64,000 bases of DNA from Streptosporangium saharense (GCF_014203715.1 NZ_JACHJP010000002.1:1302001-1366000); one strand, 5' to 3'. Positions 32,124 to 41,129 are shown, counted from the stretch's first letter. The notes: generated by a model from the letters alone, not told the origin. Numbers and translations: made by a program.

Positions 32124-33925
32124 ACCGGTTCAACCTGCGGCTTCCCGGCTGGGACGGCACCCCGCTCGCCCTCGACGTCCACCTGCCGGAACCGTCCTTG
32201 TGGCCCGTCCCCACGGTCGTCACCCGCACGCCGTACGGGCGGGGCCGTCACCTGGCGGAGGGGGCGGGGTGGGTCAGGCGCGGCTTCGGCTACGTCGTCC
32301 AGGACGTGCGGGGCCGCTATGACTCCGACGGCGTCTGGGAGTGCTACCGCAACGAGCGCGGGGACGGCGCCGCCCTGGCCGACTGGATCGCCGCCCAGGA
32401 GTGGAGCGACGGACGGCTGGTCGGATACGGCGGCTCCTACGGCGGATACACCGCCTGGGCACTGGCCGTCGAACGCCCCGAGCTGGTGCCCGCGGTGGTG
32501 AGCATGGGCCCGTCCATGGCGCTGCACCGCACCAAGTTCGAGGACGGCGTGCTGCGGCTGGCCGAGCACGCGGCCTGGTGGCTCGAACGGGCGGACAGCC
32601 GTACCAGCAGAGACGGCCTCGCCGCGCTCCTGCTCGGCGGGGAGGGCGGCGGCGCGCTGGCGCATCTGCCGGTGACCGATCTGCCCGAGCGGCTCGGGGC
32701 ACGCCTGCCGGGCTGGGCCGGGGTCGTCCTGCGGGGTCCCGGCCACCGCCCAGCCGAGGAGATCACCGAGGAGGAGCTGGCCGCGCTGCCCACGGCGGGG
32801 CTGCACGTCGGCGGCTGGTACGACCTGCTGGCCGACGAGACCCTCCTGCACTGGCGGACGGTCGGCGCCGCCCGCACCCCGCGCCCGCCGCAGCGGCTGA
32901 TCATGGGACCGTGGGGCCACGACCTGGCCTTCACCGGGCGGACCCGGCACATCGACCGGGAGCACGGCCCCCAGGCCCTGCTCGACCTGGGCGCGGCACA
33001 GGTCACCTGGATCCGCGCCTGCCTGGCGGGCGAGGATCCCGGTCCCGACCTGGTCCTTCCCGTCGGCGGAACCGCCTGGAGCCCCTGGCCGACCACGACC
33101 CGCGAACACGTGCTGCACGCCCACCCGGAAGGGCGGCCCGACGAGGGGACCGTGACCGGCCTGTTCGGCAAGCTTGAAGAGGTGCCCGGGGACGGGCCTG
33201 GCTTCGGAGGGACCACACCCGACGAGGTCCCCGGGGGCGGTTCTCCCTTCGCAGGACTCAAAGCGTTTCCCGCGAATGAGCTGTTCGGCGGGAGGCTCGA
33301 CGAGGTTCCCGGGGACGGGCCCTGTGGGGTTTTCGTGTACGACCCGGCCGACCCGTGCCCGTCCCTGGCTCCCGGCACCGACCGGCGCTTCCTCGACGGG
33401 CGGCCCGACGTCCTGCGGTTCAGCACGCCGCCGCTGACCGCCCCGCTGTCGTTCACCTCGGCCGCCGTCCACCTTGACGTCACCGCCTCGGCCCCCGGCG
33501 CCGACTGGATCGTACGGCTCGCGGAGCACACCGCGGACGGCCGGGTGTTCGAGCTGGCCAGGGGCAGGGCCGCGGGGTCGGGGCGCCTGGCGCTCAGCCC
33601 GGTCTGGGCGAGCCTGCCCGTGGGGTCCCGGCTCCGGCTGGAGATCACCGGCAGCGACTTCCCCCGCCTGGCCCGCTCCCTCGGCACCGGGGCCGACCGC
33701 TACACGACCACCGCGACCGCCCCCGTCCGCCAACGGGTCCGCACCGCCCGCCTGGTCCTGGAGGTCCCGGAGACTCCGGATGCCCTGGCGGCCCCGGGAG
33801 CCGAAAAGCCCCAGAGAGGCTCGGCGGGCCAGGAAGACCCGACATCCCTGCCAGGCAGGAAAGCCCCAATACCCCTGCAAAACCCGAAAAATCCGGGAGA
33901 CCAGGAAGGCATGGAGAGCCCGTGA
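32120..33925 (+). CDS. CocE/NonD-family S15 serine peptidase (X-Pro-type)
   Basis: A 601-residue alpha/beta hydrolase of the S15/CocE family. The nucleophile elbow is GYGGSYGGYT (Ser106), with FGYVVQDVRGRYDSDG upstream, the acid in GWYDLLADE-type sequence, and a catalytic His in MGPWGHDLAF (about residue 268). The C-terminal jelly-roll domain is present. Unusual is a roughly 58-residue insert (residues about 347-404) with three copies of a D/E-E-V-P-G-D/G-G motif, and a Pro-rich 45-residue tail. Members cleave after X-Pro or hydrolyse esters; the precursor core begins GPG and contains PF, so maturation proteolysis is plausible (inference). Both gene junctions overlap. Confidence 0.85.
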   Translation: MNRFNLRLPGWDGTPLALDVHLPEPSLWPVPTVVTRTPYGRGRHLAEGAGWVRRGFGYVVQDVRGRYDSDGVWECYRNERGDGAALADWIAAQEWSDGRLVGYGGSYGGYTAWALAVERPELVPAVVSMGPSMALHRTKFEDGVLRLAEHAAWWLERADSRTSRDGLAALLLGGEGGGALAHLPVTDLPERLGARLPGWAGVVLRGPGHRPAEEITEEELAALPTAGLHVGGWYDLLADETLLHWRTVGAARTPRPPQRLIMGPWGHDLAFTGRTRHIDREHGPQALLDLGAAQVTWIRACLAGEDPGPDLVLPVGGTAWSPWPTTTREHVLHAHPEGRPDEGTVTGLFGKLEEVPGDGPGFGGTTPDEVPGGGSPFAGLKAFPANELFGGRLDEVPGDGPCGVFVYDPADPCPSLAPGTDRRFLDGRPDVLRFSTPPLTAPLSFTSAAVHLDVTASAPGADWIVRLAEHTADGRVFELARGRAAGSGRLALSPVWASLPVGSRLRLEITGSDFPRLARSLGTGADRYTTTATAPVRQRVRTARLVLEVPETPDALAAPGAEKPQRGSAGQEDPTSLPGRKAPIPLQNPKNPGDQEGMESP

Positions 33926-35262
33926 ACAGCCCGGAGGACCTGCTGGTCGACTCCCGTACCGGCGTGCTGACCGCGCTGGAACCCCAGCCCCGCCGTCCCG
34001 GTCTGCCCCGCTGGTGGACCGGGTACGGCGCGGCCGTCGCCGACACCCGGAGGTTCGCCCCCTGGACCGCCGACCGGCACGGGTTCGGCGCGACCCTCGG
34101 CGACCCCTCGCACGCCCGCGCCGCGGCGCTCGGTGAGGCCGTCGAACGCTACTGCGGCAACGCCGTCCCCGCCGGGCTCACGGTCTCCTCCTGGCGTGAC
34201 CTGACCGAGGCGGCCCTGGACCCGGAGACGGTCCCGCTGTACTCGGCCGCCCAGTACCGCGAGCCCGGTTTCCCCTTCGTCCCGTTCACCCGGGACCTGC
34301 CGGTCGCCTGGACTCCGGCGCGGGACATGCGTGACGGCTCCCGGGTGCTGGTTCCCGCGTCCCTGGTCTGGCTCGACTACTTCCACGGTCCCCGTGCCGC
34401 CGAGCCGCCGACCCACGCGCTGCCGTACTCGGGCATCGCGACCGGGCGGAGCCGGGATCACGCGGAGCGGTCAGCCCTTGAGGAGCTGTTCGAGCGGGAC
34501 GCCACCACGATCTGGTGGTCGAGCGGGGCGGCCTGCGAGGCCGTGGCCGACCCGGAGACGGTCACCGCGGCCCTCGGCGGTGGGGAACAGGAACCACGGA
34601 TCCGGTTGCTGGCCGTACCGTCGCCGTTCGGGGTGCCGGTGATGGCGGCCTTCCTTGAGGATCTCGACGGCGGGATCGTGGCGTTCGGCGGCGCCTGCCG
34701 GTCCACCCCCCGTGAGGCCGCGGCCAAGGCGCTGGTCGAGGCCTTCGGCCTGTACTCCCTGACGCTCCAGCTCGCCGACCCCGCGGGCGCGGTGTGGCAG
34801 GCCGTGGCCGCCGGGGTGCTCGAAGAGCACGTGTTCCGGCCCTACCGGGCCGACCGTTCCTACCGGGACGCCTTCCGCCCCGACTACCGGGACCTGACCG
34901 ACCTGCCCGCCATCGCGCAGCTCTATCTCGACCCGCGCATGCGGGGTGAGCCCCTGGAGCGGCTGCGCGCGGCCCCCGGTCCGGCCCTGGACGACCTGCC
35001 CTCGGCCGACCCGGGGAGCTACCTCGACCGCCTTGCCGGGGCCGGGCTCACCGCCTACAGCGTGGACCTGACCACCCCCGACGTGGCCGAGGCGGGGCTG
35101 TGCGTGGTGCGGGTCCTGGTGCCCGGCCTGGTGGGAAACGCCCCACCGGCCTTCCCGCTGCGCGGCGGAAGGCGCCTGTACGAGGTGCCGAAGGCCCTCG
35201 GCCTCACCTCCCACGTCCTGGACGAGGACGACCTGTTCCCCCACCCTCTCCCCCTGGCATGA
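33922..35262 (+). CDS. YcaO-family cyclodehydratase/amide-activating protein 1
   Basis: A 446-residue YcaO protein, which uses ATP to activate backbone amides. ATP/Mg-binding regions: GEAVERYCGN (71-80), EELFERDATTIWW (Glu187/188 to Asp193), and a third acidic block around AAKALVEAFGL. The C-terminus ends in a Pro-rich segment (FPHPLPLA), a feature of azoline-forming YcaO proteins. It is 35-40% similar by eye to the next gene, sharing RYCGN, LYSxAQ, PGFPxxPFTRDLPV and the C-terminal VxxPDVxxAGLxVVRVxVPG, so the two arose by duplication. The GTG start overlaps the S15 stop. Confidence 0.9.
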   Translation: MNSPEDLLVDSRTGVLTALEPQPRRPGLPRWWTGYGAAVADTRRFAPWTADRHGFGATLGDPSHARAAALGEAVERYCGNAVPAGLTVSSWRDLTEAALDPETVPLYSAAQYREPGFPFVPFTRDLPVAWTPARDMRDGSRVLVPASLVWLDYFHGPRAAEPPTHALPYSGIATGRSRDHAERSALEELFERDATTIWWSSGAACEAVADPETVTAALGGGEQEPRIRLLAVPSPFGVPVMAAFLEDLDGGIVAFGGACRSTPREAAAKALVEAFGLYSLTLQLADPAGAVWQAVAAGVLEEHVFRPYRADRSYRDAFRPDYRDLTDLPAIAQLYLDPRMRGEPLERLRAAPGPALDDLPSADPGSYLDRLAGAGLTAYSVDLTTPDVAEAGLCVVRVLVPGLVGNAPPAFPLRGGRRLYEVPKALGLTSHVLDEDDLFPHPLPLA

Positions 35263-35263
35263 C

Positions 35264-36598
35264 ATGACGACCATCCTCACCTCCCCCGAAGCGGGGCCGT
35301 ACTCCTCGCTGCTCGACCCCCGCACCGGGATCGTCCGCGCCCTGGTCCGCTCCGCGACCCCCGCCCAGCTGCCCGTCTCGTTCGAGCTGGTCACCGCCGT
35401 GCTCTCGGACACCACGAGGTTCGGCCCGTGGCCCTCGGACTCGGCGGGCGCCGGATACGCCTTCGCCGACCCGGAGGCCGCCAGGGGCGCGGCGCTCGGC
35501 GAGGCCGCTGAGCGCTACTGCGGCAACCTCGTCCCTCCCCGCCTTGTCCTGGCCTCCCACGCCGACCTGACCGCCCAGGGCGCCCGCGCCCTCGACCCCG
35601 CCGACCTGGCGCTGTACTCCCCCGCCCAGCACGCCGTCCCCGGTTTCCCGCTGGCGCCGTTCACCCGTGACCTGCCGGTCGAGTGGACGGAGGCGGTCGA
35701 TCTGCTCGACGGCCGGGGGACGCTCGTCCCGGCCGGGCTGGTGTGGGTGTCGTACTTCTCCGCCGACGTCGCCCCGCCGACGCCCCGCGTCAACCCGGTC
35801 ATCCAGGCCGGGCTGGCGGCCGGGCCGACCCGCGAGTACGCCGTCTGGGGCGCCCTGGGTGAGATCGCCGAGCGCGACGCCATGACGCTGGCCTGGCACG
35901 GGCGGGCCGGGCTGCGCGCCCTGACCCCGCCGTCCTGGCTGGCCGCCTTCGTCCCCGGGCCGCTGCGGCGGCTGCACGTGCGCTTCCTCGGCTTCCCCAC
36001 CGCGACCGGCCTGCACGTGACCGGCGCGCTGGTCCGCGACCGGGAGACCGGCCACCTCACCCTCGGCATGGGGGTACGGCGCGACGCCCAGGAGGCGATG
36101 GTCAAGGCCTACGGCGAGGCGTTGCAGTTGCAGCTCTTCGTCGCCGGGCTCGACGACCCCGCCGGGCCGTACTGTCAGGTGGCCGCCGACCCGCGCAGTC
36201 CCCTGAAGCCGTGGCGGGCCGACCGGGCCTACGGCTCGTCCTACCGGTCCGACCTGGCCGACGTCGTGGACTACGGCTGCCACCTGCAGTTGTTCCTCGA
36301 CCCCGCCGTCCAGGAGGAGTTCGAGGAGGAACTCGCCGAGGCGCTGACCGAGCACGTGCCCGCCCGCGCGGTGCCACCGCCGAAGGACGCCCGTGAGCTG
36401 GCCGTACGGCTGGGCCGTCAGGCGCTGGTCGCCGAGGTGACCACCCCGGACGTGCGGGGGGCGGGCCTGCGCGTGGTGCGGGTCGTGGTGCCCGGCACCT
36501 ACTCCAACACCGCGGCCGGACTGCCGTTCCTCGGCGGCACCCGGCTGGCGGAGACCCTGGGCCGCCGCCCCCGCCGCCCCCTGCCTCTCCCCCACTGA
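35264..36598 (+). CDS. YcaO-family cyclodehydratase/amide-activating protein 2
   Basis: A 444-residue YcaO protein beginning one base after its paralogue's stop. ATP-site motifs are GEAAERYCGN (79-88), GEIAERDAMTLAW (Glu200 to Asp205) and AMVKAYGEALQLQL. The C-terminus ends RRPLPLPH, close to the PxPxP tail seen in cyclodehydratases. Since both paralogues keep their acidic ATP-binding residues, both could be catalytic, for example one for each Thr in the core or as a heteromer; two YcaO proteins also occur in bottromycin loci. No FMN dehydrogenase is present, so azolines would stay reduced. Confidence 0.9.
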   Translation: MTTILTSPEAGPYSSLLDPRTGIVRALVRSATPAQLPVSFELVTAVLSDTTRFGPWPSDSAGAGYAFADPEAARGAALGEAAERYCGNLVPPRLVLASHADLTAQGARALDPADLALYSPAQHAVPGFPLAPFTRDLPVEWTEAVDLLDGRGTLVPAGLVWVSYFSADVAPPTPRVNPVIQAGLAAGPTREYAVWGALGEIAERDAMTLAWHGRAGLRALTPPSWLAAFVPGPLRRLHVRFLGFPTATGLHVTGALVRDRETGHLTLGMGVRRDAQEAMVKAYGEALQLQLFVAGLDDPAGPYCQVAADPRSPLKPWRADRAYGSSYRSDLADVVDYGCHLQLFLDPAVQEEFEEELAEALTEHVPARAVPPPKDARELAVRLGRQALVAEVTTPDVRGAGLRVVRVVVPGTYSNTAAGLPFLGGTRLAETLGRRPRRPLPLPH

Positions 36599-36610
36599 AG
36601 AGAGTCCTCC

Positions 36611-37648
36611 TTGACCTCCTCCCGTCTCATCTCCGGGCGGCGCTACCCGCTGGCGGTGGCGTTGCTGCTGGTCGCGGTCCCGCTCGCGATGGTGGCCGCC
36701 GTCAGCCTCGGCGCCGTCGACCTGCCCGCCGCGGACGTGTGGCACACGGTCGTCGCCCACCTGACGACCGGGCGGCGTCCCGTGGACGTCAGCGGCATCG
36801 ACGACGAGATCATCTGGAACTCCCGGGCCCCGAGGACCGTCCTGGCCCTCGTCGCCGGGGCCGGGCTCGCCGTCGCCGGGGCCGTGCTGCAGGCGGTGGT
36901 GCGCAACCCGCTGGCCGACCCCTACGTCCTGGGGGTCGCCTCCGGGGCGTCGCTGGCCGCGGTCGCCGTCATCACCCTGGGCGGCATCGTGGGACTCGGC
37001 GTGCCGGGGGCGGCCTTCGTGGGGGCGTGCGCCACGCTCGCCCTGGTGCTGCTGCTCGGCAGCAGGCGCGGCACCCTGGCGCCTACCCGGCTGATCCTGG
37101 CCGGGGTCGCCCTGTCCTACCTGCTGCAGGGGGCGACCGGCTACCTCCAGCTCCGCGCCCAGCCGGGGCAGCTCTCCGGCATCCTGTTCTGGCTGCTCGG
37201 CTCGGTCTCTGGCGCGGGCTGGGACGACCTGGCCGTGCCGTGCGCGGTGGTCGTGGCCTGTACGGCGTGGCTGACGTTCCAGGGCAAGCGGCTCAACGCG
37301 ATGCTGCTCGGCGACGAGACGGCCGCCATGCTCGGCGTCGCCGTACACCGGTTCCGGCTGACGCTGCTCGCCGTGTCGGCGCTGCTGACGGCTGCCGTCA
37401 TCTCGGTCGCCGGGGGCATCGCGTTCGTCGGGCTGATCGTGCCGCACGCCGTACGGCTGCTCGCCGGTCCCGACCACCGCCGTGCCCTGCCGCTGATCGC
37501 GCTGGGCGGCGGCCTGTTCCTGGTCCTCGCCGACCTGGCCGCCCGCACCCTGTCGCCGCCGCTCGAACTTCCGCTCGGCATCCTGACCGCCGCGATCGGC
37601 GCGCCGTTCTTCCTGTGGCTGCTGCGCCGGGAAGGGCCGGTGTCCTGA
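36611..37648 (+). CDS. FecCD-family ABC transporter permease
   Basis: A 345-residue permease of the BtuC/FecCD type, used for siderophores, haem and cobalamin. About ten membrane helices are visible, and the family motifs SRAPRTVLALVAGAGLAVAGAVLQAVVRNPLADPYVLGVASGA and GGIAFVGLIVPHAVRLLAGPDHRRALPL are intact. The TTG start follows AGAGAG-rich sequence 12 bases after the YcaO stop. The stop overlaps the ATPase start (TGATG). It would homodimerise, since only one permease gene is present. Confidence 0.92.
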   Translation: MTSSRLISGRRYPLAVALLLVAVPLAMVAAVSLGAVDLPAADVWHTVVAHLTTGRRPVDVSGIDDEIIWNSRAPRTVLALVAGAGLAVAGAVLQAVVRNPLADPYVLGVASGASLAAVAVITLGGIVGLGVPGAAFVGACATLALVLLLGSRRGTLAPTRLILAGVALSYLLQGATGYLQLRAQPGQLSGILFWLLGSVSGAGWDDLAVPCAVVVACTAWLTFQGKRLNAMLLGDETAAMLGVAVHRFRLTLLAVSALLTAAVISVAGGIAFVGLIVPHAVRLLAGPDHRRALPLIALGGGLFLVLADLAARTLSPPLELPLGILTAAIGAPFFLWLLRREGPVS

Positions 37649-38427
37649 TGCGGGTGGAGATCACGGACCTGGACCTGCCGCTCGGCGGGGTCGCGGGGGT
37701 CGGGCTGCGGGTCGAGCCCGGCGAGTTCGTCGGGCTCATCGGCCCGAACGGCAGCGGCAAGTCCACGCTGCTGCGCGCGCTGTACCGGGCGCTGCGTCCG
37801 GACGACGGGGTGGTGCTGGTCGGCGGGGACGACGTGTGGCGGAGCCTGACGGCCCGCGAGTCGGCGGGGCGGATCTCCGTCGTGGCCCAGCACGGCGGGG
37901 ACGGCTTCGACTTCACCGTCGCCGAGCTCGTGGCCACCGGCCGCACCCCGCACCGGACCTCCCCCTCGGCCGACCGGGAGATCGTCGCCGCGGCCCTCGA
38001 ACGGGTCGGGATGACCGGGATGGCCGAGCGCCTGTACTCGACGCTGTCCGGAGGCGAGCGGCAGCGGGCGCTGCTGGCCCGCGCCGTGGCCCAGCGGGGC
38101 GCCCTGCTGGTGCTCGACGAGCCGACCAACCATCTCGACGTCAACGCGCAGTTCGAGCTGCTCGGCCTGGTCCGCTCCCTGGGCGTGACGACGCTGGCGG
38201 CGTTGCACGAGCTGAACCTCGCCGCCGCCTACTGCGACCGGCTCTACGTGCTTGAGGCGGGCCGGATCGTCGCCCACGGATCCCCCGGCGACGTGCTGAC
38301 CCCGGCCCTGCTCGCCGAGGTGTTCGGGGTCCGCGCCCACGTGGGCGTCAACCCGCTCACCGGGCGGCCGAACCTCACCTTCGCGCCGCTGAAGGACACC
38401 TTCGAAGAAACTGGAGACCCCCGATGA
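37648..38427 (+). CDS. FecE/BtuD-type ABC transporter ATP-binding protein
   Basis: A 259-residue ABC ATPase. Walker A GPNGSGKST, Q-loop VVAQHGGDGFDFTVAELVATGRTPH (the metallophore-importer pattern), signature LSGGERQRALLARAV, Walker B LLVLDEPTNHLD and H-loop ALHELNLAAAYCDRLYVLEAG are intact. It overlaps the permease by one base and the binding protein gene by four, so the importer is translated as a block. Confidence 0.94.
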   Translation: MRVEITDLDLPLGGVAGVGLRVEPGEFVGLIGPNGSGKSTLLRALYRALRPDDGVVLVGGDDVWRSLTARESAGRISVVAQHGGDGFDFTVAELVATGRTPHRTSPSADREIVAAALERVGMTGMAERLYSTLSGGERQRALLARAVAQRGALLVLDEPTNHLDVNAQFELLGLVRSLGVTTLAALHELNLAAAYCDRLYVLEAGRIVAHGSPGDVLTPALLAEVFGVRAHVGVNPLTGRPNLTFAPLKDTFEETGDPR

Positions 38428-39410
38428 GAACGCCACGAGCGGCCCTGTGCGCCCTGACCCTCCTCGCCCTGACGGCGGGCTGCGGCGCCGGTCCCACCAC
38501 GGCCGCCGCCCCCGCCGCCCCGGGCGGTGAGGGCGCCTTCCCCGCCCAGGTCGTCAACTGCGGGCGGAGCGTTCAGGTGGACAGCCTGCCGAAGCGGATC
38601 GTGTCGTTCTTCCCGTCCAACACCGAGCTGCTGCTCGCCCTGGGGGTCAAGGACCGGCTCGCGGGCCAGGTGTGGGCCGACCAGTCGCCGCCGAAGCCCG
38701 CCTACGCCGCCGACTACGCCGGGGTCAAGGTCCTGTCCGGGGGCGAGGTGTCGAGGGAGACGCTGCTGGCCGCCCGTCCCGACTTCATCCTGGCCGACGG
38801 GGAGTACAACTTCGACGGCAAGAAGCTGCCCACCATCGCCGAACTGGCCGAGCTGGGCGTGCCCGTCTACGTGGACGCCGCGTTCTGCCCGGGAACCACC
38901 GGCTCGGCGACCCTCGCCGACGTCGGACGCGACCTCGACGCCCTCGGCGGGCTGCTCGGTGTGCCCGGCCAGGCGGCTGGCGCCAAACGCGACGTCACCA
39001 GGGCCCTCGACGGCCTGCGCCGCCGCCTCGACGGACGCGCCCCGGTGCGCACCGCCATGGTGCAGGTCTTCGACAGGCAGCTGTACGGCCTGGCGGGCGG
39101 CCTCTACTCCGACATCCTGCGCGTCGCGGGCGGCGCCAACGTGCTCGACGGGCAGGTCCCGACGGGCAAGAACTTCGACGTCGTCTCCGTCGAGGCCGTC
39201 GCCAAGGCCGACCCGGAGACGATCGTCTACCACTACACCGACGAGGCCGACCGCGCCTCGGCCGAGAAGTGGCTGCGTGAACACCTGGGCCAGACGAAGG
39301 CGGTCAGGAACGGCCGTCTGGTCGCCACGCCCGCCGCCGACTACTCGGGGCTGCGCGCGGTCGACGGCGTCCAGACGATCGCCCGCGCCCTGCACCCGGA
39401 CGTGTTCTGA
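38424..39410 (+). CDS. Metallophore-type ABC transporter substrate-binding lipoprotein
   Basis: A 328-residue lipoprotein: signal ending LTAGCGAG, lipid-modified Cys at about residue 20. The body is a class III (BtuF/FepB-like) binding protein with PKRIVSFFPSNTELLLALGVKDRLAGQ, ETLLAARPDFILADG, GVPVYVDAAF and NFDVVSVEAVAKADPETIVYHYT. This class binds metal chelates. Its place in the RiPP operon suggests the modified peptide, or its metal complex, is the ligand (inference). It overlaps the next start by one base. Confidence 0.9.
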   Translation: MRTPRAALCALTLLALTAGCGAGPTTAAAPAAPGGEGAFPAQVVNCGRSVQVDSLPKRIVSFFPSNTELLLALGVKDRLAGQVWADQSPPKPAYAADYAGVKVLSGGEVSRETLLAARPDFILADGEYNFDGKKLPTIAELAELGVPVYVDAAFCPGTTGSATLADVGRDLDALGGLLGVPGQAAGAKRDVTRALDGLRRRLDGRAPVRTAMVQVFDRQLYGLAGGLYSDILRVAGGANVLDGQVPTGKNFDVVSVEAVAKADPETIVYHYTDEADRASAEKWLREHLGQTKAVRNGRLVATPAADYSGLRAVDGVQTIARALHPDVF

Positions 39411-40597
39411 TGCGCCGTTACCTCGCCGCCCGGATCACCTCGTGGGCCGGGTCGTCGATCACCCTCGTCGCGTTACCGGTGCTGCTCTACCAGCGCACCG
39501 GCGACGCCGCCCTGACGGGCCTGCTCACCGCCATGGAGGCGGTCCCCTACCTGCTGCTGGGCCTGCCCGCGGGGGCGCTCGCCGACCGGTGGGACCGCCG
39601 CCGCGTGCTGACCCTCACCAGCCTGCTCAGCGCGCTGCTCGTGGCGAGCGTCCCGCTGGCCGCCGCGCTCGGGCTGCTCACCACGCCGCACCTGTTCGTC
39701 GTGGCGGCGGCGACCTCCTCGTCCTTCGTGTTCTTCGACGCCGCAGCGTTCGGCGCGCTGCCCGCGCTGGTCGGGCGGGAGGGGGTGGCCAGGGCGACCG
39801 GCGTCCTGATGACCTGGAGCACCCTGGTCTCACTCGTCGGCCCGGCCCTGGCGGGGGTGCTGGTGGCCGCGACCGGCGCGGCCCCGGCGATGGGGATCGA
39901 CGCGCTGAGCTACGTGGCCGCCGCGCTGCTGCTGGCCCGGCTGCCGCTGGCCAAGCCGGAGCCCCGGCCCCGCCGTGACCTGCGGGCCGAGATCCTCGAC
40001 GGTGTCCGCTACATCCGCGCCCACCCGGTGGTCGGGCCGCTGACCTTCCTCGGGGTCGGCAACAGCCTCGCCGAGGGGGCCGTGATGGGGCTGCTGGTCG
40101 TCGTGGCGGTCGAGCGGCTCGGCCTCGGGTCCGCCGATCCGGCGATCGGCCTGCTGTTCGCCGCGACGGCGGTCGGCGCCATGGCGGCCGGGCTGGCCGT
40201 GCCCCGGCTGCGGCTGCGGTTCAGCACGCCCGCGATCTCCCTCACCTCGCTGACGGCCGTGGGGATCCTGCTGGTGGTGTGGGCCCTCACCGAGCACCTG
40301 GTCGCGGGGCTGGTGGTGCTGGCCGTCTGGCAGGCGGCCAACAGCCTGGTCAGTCTGAACGGCATCATCGAACGGCAGGAGCGGACCCCCGACCACCTCC
40401 AGGGCCGGGTCAACACCACCGCCAGGATGATCGCCTGGGGTGGGCAGCCCGCGGGAGCCGCCCTCGCCGGGCTCCTGGCCGAGCTGACCTCTCCCAGGAC
40501 GGCTCTGCTGGCGACGGCGGCGGCCGTACTGCTGTCGCTGCTGCTGCCTCCGGCGCGTGCCCTGGCCCGGCTGACCCCCTCCGCGTCCCGGGACTGA
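39410..40597 (+). CDS. MFS transporter, probable exporter of the RiPP product
   Basis: A 395-residue, twelve-helix MFS protein of the EntS/MFS_3 group (ITSWAGSSITLVALPVLLYQRTGDAALTGLL, AGALADRWDRRRVLTLTSL, RAEILDGVRYIRAHPVVGPLTFLGVGN). Siderophore exporters such as EntS belong here. The last gene of the operon, it starts at the preceding stop. Together with the importer it gives both halves of a secrete-and-recapture cycle. Confidence 0.9.
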   Translation: MRRYLAARITSWAGSSITLVALPVLLYQRTGDAALTGLLTAMEAVPYLLLGLPAGALADRWDRRRVLTLTSLLSALLVASVPLAAALGLLTTPHLFVVAAATSSSFVFFDAAAFGALPALVGREGVARATGVLMTWSTLVSLVGPALAGVLVAATGAAPAMGIDALSYVAAALLLARLPLAKPEPRPRRDLRAEILDGVRYIRAHPVVGPLTFLGVGNSLAEGAVMGLLVVVAVERLGLGSADPAIGLLFAATAVGAMAAGLAVPRLRLRFSTPAISLTSLTAVGILLVVWALTEHLVAGLVVLAVWQAANSLVSLNGIIERQERTPDHLQGRVNTTARMIAWGGQPAGAALAGLLAELTSPRTALLATAAAVLLSLLLPPARALARLTPSASRD

Positions 40598-40711
40598 ATT
40601 CTCAGCCGGAGGAATTCCCGGTTGCTCCCATAAAGTGCAGATTTCAGGCCATAGCAGGAAAAATCAGTATCGGGTCGAGCGGTCCGTATTCCCCTTTACG
40701 GAAATATTGAT

Positions 40712-40733
40712 CTTGTTATATTTTGATAATAAG
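40712..40733. promoter_or_regulatory. AT-rich near-palindrome upstream of the conflict operon
   Basis: CTTGTTAT-N6-ATAATAAG, matched at seven of eight paired positions, within an unusually AT-rich 60-bp stretch (40677-40736). It contains candidate -10 hexamers (TATATT, GATAAT). The first gene starts 52 bp downstream. It could be an operator or a site for an AT-preferring nucleoid protein such as Lsr2. Confidence 0.45.
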
Positions 40734-40784
40734 ACCGGTATTCCTCGGGGGCGGTCATCCATTGACGGATACGGACGAGGACAT

Positions 40785-41129
40785 ATGGCCAAACAGCTCG
40801 TACGGTGGGAGATCGACGGCGGAGCGGTGGTCGTCGAAACGGACGAGGACTACGTCACGGACTGGGTTCCGGTCTCCACGACCGGCGACCGGGTCATCTA
40901 CGACGCGAAACAACGGTTCGAGGACGCTCTCAAGCACGTCAGGGGCGCGGCGGAGGCGGCGCTGCGGACCTTCCGCGAGGGCACGACCGGCCCGGACGAG
41001 GTCGAGGTCGAGTTCGGCGTGAAGCTGGGCACGGAGGCGGGGGCCGTCATCGCCAAGGCGTCCGTCGAGGGGAACCTCACCGTCAGGATCAAGTGGTCGG
41101 GGCCGCGGAACACCGAGCACAGCGGATGA
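40785..41129 (+). CDS. Trypsin-co-occurring domain 1 (Trypco1, CU044_2847-type) protein
   Basis: A 114-residue small beta-rich protein (QLVRWEIDGGAVVVETDED..., then a helix RFEDALKHVRGAAEAALRTFREG, then EVEVEFGVKLGTEAGAVIAKASVEGNLTVRIKW). The final pattern is the signature of CU044_2847/Trypco1 proteins, which are found next to trypsin-like proteases in actinobacterial conflict systems. Its role there is not known experimentally; it may regulate the protease. It opens the eight-gene operon, with the protease gene four bases downstream. Confidence 0.85.
   Translation: MAKQLVRWEIDGGAVVVETDEDYVTDWVPVSTTGDRVIYDAKQRFEDALKHVRGAAEAALRTFREGTTGPDEVEVEFGVKLGTEAGAVIAKASVEGNLTVRIKWSGPRNTEHSG

Noticed and set aside
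33160-33330. Possible mobile element inserted in the S15 peptidase gene
   Set aside because: The repeats keep frame and have no terminal inverted repeats or target duplication; more likely an internal protein repeat.
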